DNA from: Pseudomonas sp. Au-Pse12
Lineage (GTDB): Bacteria > Pseudomonadota > Gammaproteobacteria > Pseudomonadales > Pseudomonadaceae
NCBI RefSeq assembly: GCF_021341665.1
Contig: NZ_JAJTTH010000002.1
Coordinates: 620,001-684,000, forward strand
Length of the DNA stretch: 64,000 nt
Reading direction: 5' to 3'
Part shown: positions 62,774 through 64,000 of the stretch, piece after piece
How positions within the stretch are numbered: position 1 is the stretch's first letter
Layout of the letters: each line of letters starts with the position of its first letter
Notes under the pieces: generated by a model
The model's database searches: none
The model's input: the letters and a program-made list of their open reading frames with translations, nothing else
Told to the model about the DNA's origin: nothing
Translations under genes and position numbers: made by a program

Positions 62774-64000
62774 ATGACGTCCCGAAAAATCCTCCCTCTG
62801 GCCGGCCTGGCCCTGGGCCTGCTGGCCGATCCCCTGCTCGCCGAAGAACCGCAAACCCTGGAGCTTGAAACCACCCGTATCAGCACCGAATACGAATCCG
62901 CAACGGGGCCGGTCAAGGGCTACCGGGCCACTCGCTCGGCCAGCGCCACCAAGACCGATACGGCAATCAGCGATATCCCGCAGTCCATCAGCGTGATTCC
63001 CGCCAGCGTGCTCAAGGACCTGGGCAGCAACAATGTCGAACGCGCCCTGGAGTTTGCCGGCGGAGTCTCCAAGCAGAACAACTTCGGCGGCCTGACGCTG
63101 TATGAATACAGCGTGCGCGGCTTCACCACCTCGGAGTTCTACAAGGACGGCTTCAGCGCCAACCGCGGCTACCCCAGCACCCCGGACGCCGCCAACATCG
63201 AGCGCATCGAAGTGCTCAAGGGCCCGGCGGCCAGCCTCTACGGCCGTGGTGACCCCGGCGGCACGGTCAACATCGTCACCAAGAAACCCCAGCCTGAAGC
63301 CTTCACCACCCTGCAGACCAGCGCCGGCAGTTGGGACCGCTACCGCACCGCCCTGGACCTCAACACCCCGCTGGATGCTCAGGGCGACCTGCTGTCCCGG
63401 GTCAATCTGGCGGTGGAGGACAACCACAGCTTCCGCGACCATGTGGACAGTCGCCGGGTGTTCGTTGCCCCTTCTTTCAGCTGGCAGTTGAACCCGGACA
63501 CCAGCCTGCTGGTGGAAAGCGAATTCGTGCGCCACAGCTCGACCTTCGACCGCGGCATCGTTGCTCCGAACAATCGCCGGAGCGGCGTTTCGCGTTCGAC
63601 CTTCCTCGGTGAACCCAACGACGGCAACATCGACAACCACAACAACATGCTCCAGGCAGCCCTGGAACATCACCTCAGTGACCGCTGGAAGCTGCGCCTG
63701 GCCAGCCACTACAAGGAAGGCAAGTTGTGGGGCTTCGCCTCGGAAACCCGCCCGCTGAATGCCGACCAGCACACGGTCAACCGGCGCTACCGTGAGCGCG
63801 ACAATAACTGGCACGACAGCATCACCCAGCTGGAACTGCGCGGCCTGTTCGACATCGGCAGCTGGCAGCACGAGCTGCTGATCGGCAGCGAATACGAGAA
63901 CTACCGCAAGAACGAACGGGTGACCACCCTCGCCGGCGGTGCCTATGCCATCGATATCTACGACCCGATCTACGGCCAGGCCAAGCCCAGCGGCAAACGG
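62774..64000 (+). CDS. TonB-dependent siderophore receptor (partial, C-terminus beyond window)
   Basis: 409 codons are present and the frame is open at base 64000. Signal peptide (MTSRKILPLAGLALGLLADP then LLAEE). No STN domain; the mature start LELETTRIS resembles a TonB box. Plug: TDTAISDIPQSISVIPASVL, ERIEVLKGPAASLYGRGDPG, GGTVNIVTKKPQP. It has the FhuA/FecA-like siderophore-receptor layout. Substrate unknown. Confidence 0.9.
   Translation, partial: MTSRKILPLAGLALGLLADPLLAEEPQTLELETTRISTEYESATGPVKGYRATRSASATKTDTAISDIPQSISVIPASVLKDLGSNNVERALEFAGGVSKQNNFGGLTLYEYSVRGFTTSEFYKDGFSANRGYPSTPDAANIERIEVLKGPAASLYGRGDPGGTVNIVTKKPQPEAFTTLQTSAGSWDRYRTALDLNTPLDAQGDLLSRVNLAVEDNHSFRDHVDSRRVFVAPSFSWQLNPDTSLLVESEFVRHSSTFDRGIVAPNNRRSGVSRSTFLGEPNDGNIDNHNNMLQAALEHHLSDRWKLRLASHYKEGKLWGFASETRPLNADQHTVNRRYRERDNNWHDSITQLELRGLFDIGSWQHELLIGSEYENYRKNERVTTLAGGAYAIDIYDPIYGQAKPSGKR

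Overview
The window is chromosomal DNA from a GC-rich gammaproteobacterium, almost certainly a Pseudomonas of the fluorescens group. The evidence is the strong G/C third-position bias, Pseudomonas-specific families (DUF3509, the hmgABC/IclR locus, AlgW next to CysD/CysNC, a short LOV protein), and two families of Pseudomonas-type REP elements. I see no rRNA, tRNA, CRISPR array, prophage or intact insertion sequence. Both window edges cut genes: a YncE-like beta-propeller gene at base 1 and a TonB-dependent receptor at base 64000.

Bases 1-13,420 are one long minus-strand metal/siderophore uptake block. In transcription order it holds DUF3649, a PepSY membrane protein and DUF3325, a FecI-type sigma factor and FecR-type regulator, then ExbD, TonB, a TonB-dependent receptor and ExbB. 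A lipoprotein 5'-nucleotidase-like phosphohydrolase, a second receptor carrying an N-terminal signalling (STN) domain, and a YncE-like protein follow. A Fur-box-like sequence sits upstream. The block has its own receptors, its own TonB energiser and its own cell-surface signalling pair.

Bases 13,600-25,430 hold mostly housekeeping and stress genes: an HPF-type ribosome protein, an L-serine deaminase/transporter/LysR unit, PsiE, a LexA-boxed yebG, a pair of unrecognised small genes, a leucine-dehydrogenase-like gene lacking its GGGK lysine, and SirB1, methyltransferase and GNAT genes. Bases 24,056-29,802 are the homogentisate (tyrosine) catabolic locus hmgABC with an MFS transporter and a divergent IclR regulator; the intergenic region carries a clear repeated operator.

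Bases 29,800-42,340 carry a MalT-like LuxR regulator, a DUF1329/DUF1302 pair, an apparent unannotated small RNA, a small channel-like membrane protein, an SDR/hydrolase/aldolase group, lrgAB with a LysR regulator, and a flavodoxin. Bases 42,490-47,215 join a short LOV blue-light receptor and a LitR-like MerR regulator lacking the B12 histidine to the tetrahydromonapterin genes folM-folE-folX. This is the most attractive candidate for a coherent signalling system. Tetrahydromonapterin is the phenylalanine hydroxylase cofactor in pseudomonads, which links this block functionally to the tyrosine/homogentisate locus.

Bases 47,300-64,000 hold DUF1244/HopJ, trxB, cysZ, a GT4 glycosyltransferase, an Old Yellow Enzyme, glutathione peroxidase, slyD, pta, a YihG-like acyltransferase, the sulfate-activation genes cysD and cysNC, Nif3, algW and a partial siderophore receptor. 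A foreign-looking S23/four-helix-bundle gene flanked by AGCTTG-rich repeats splits cysD from cysNC.
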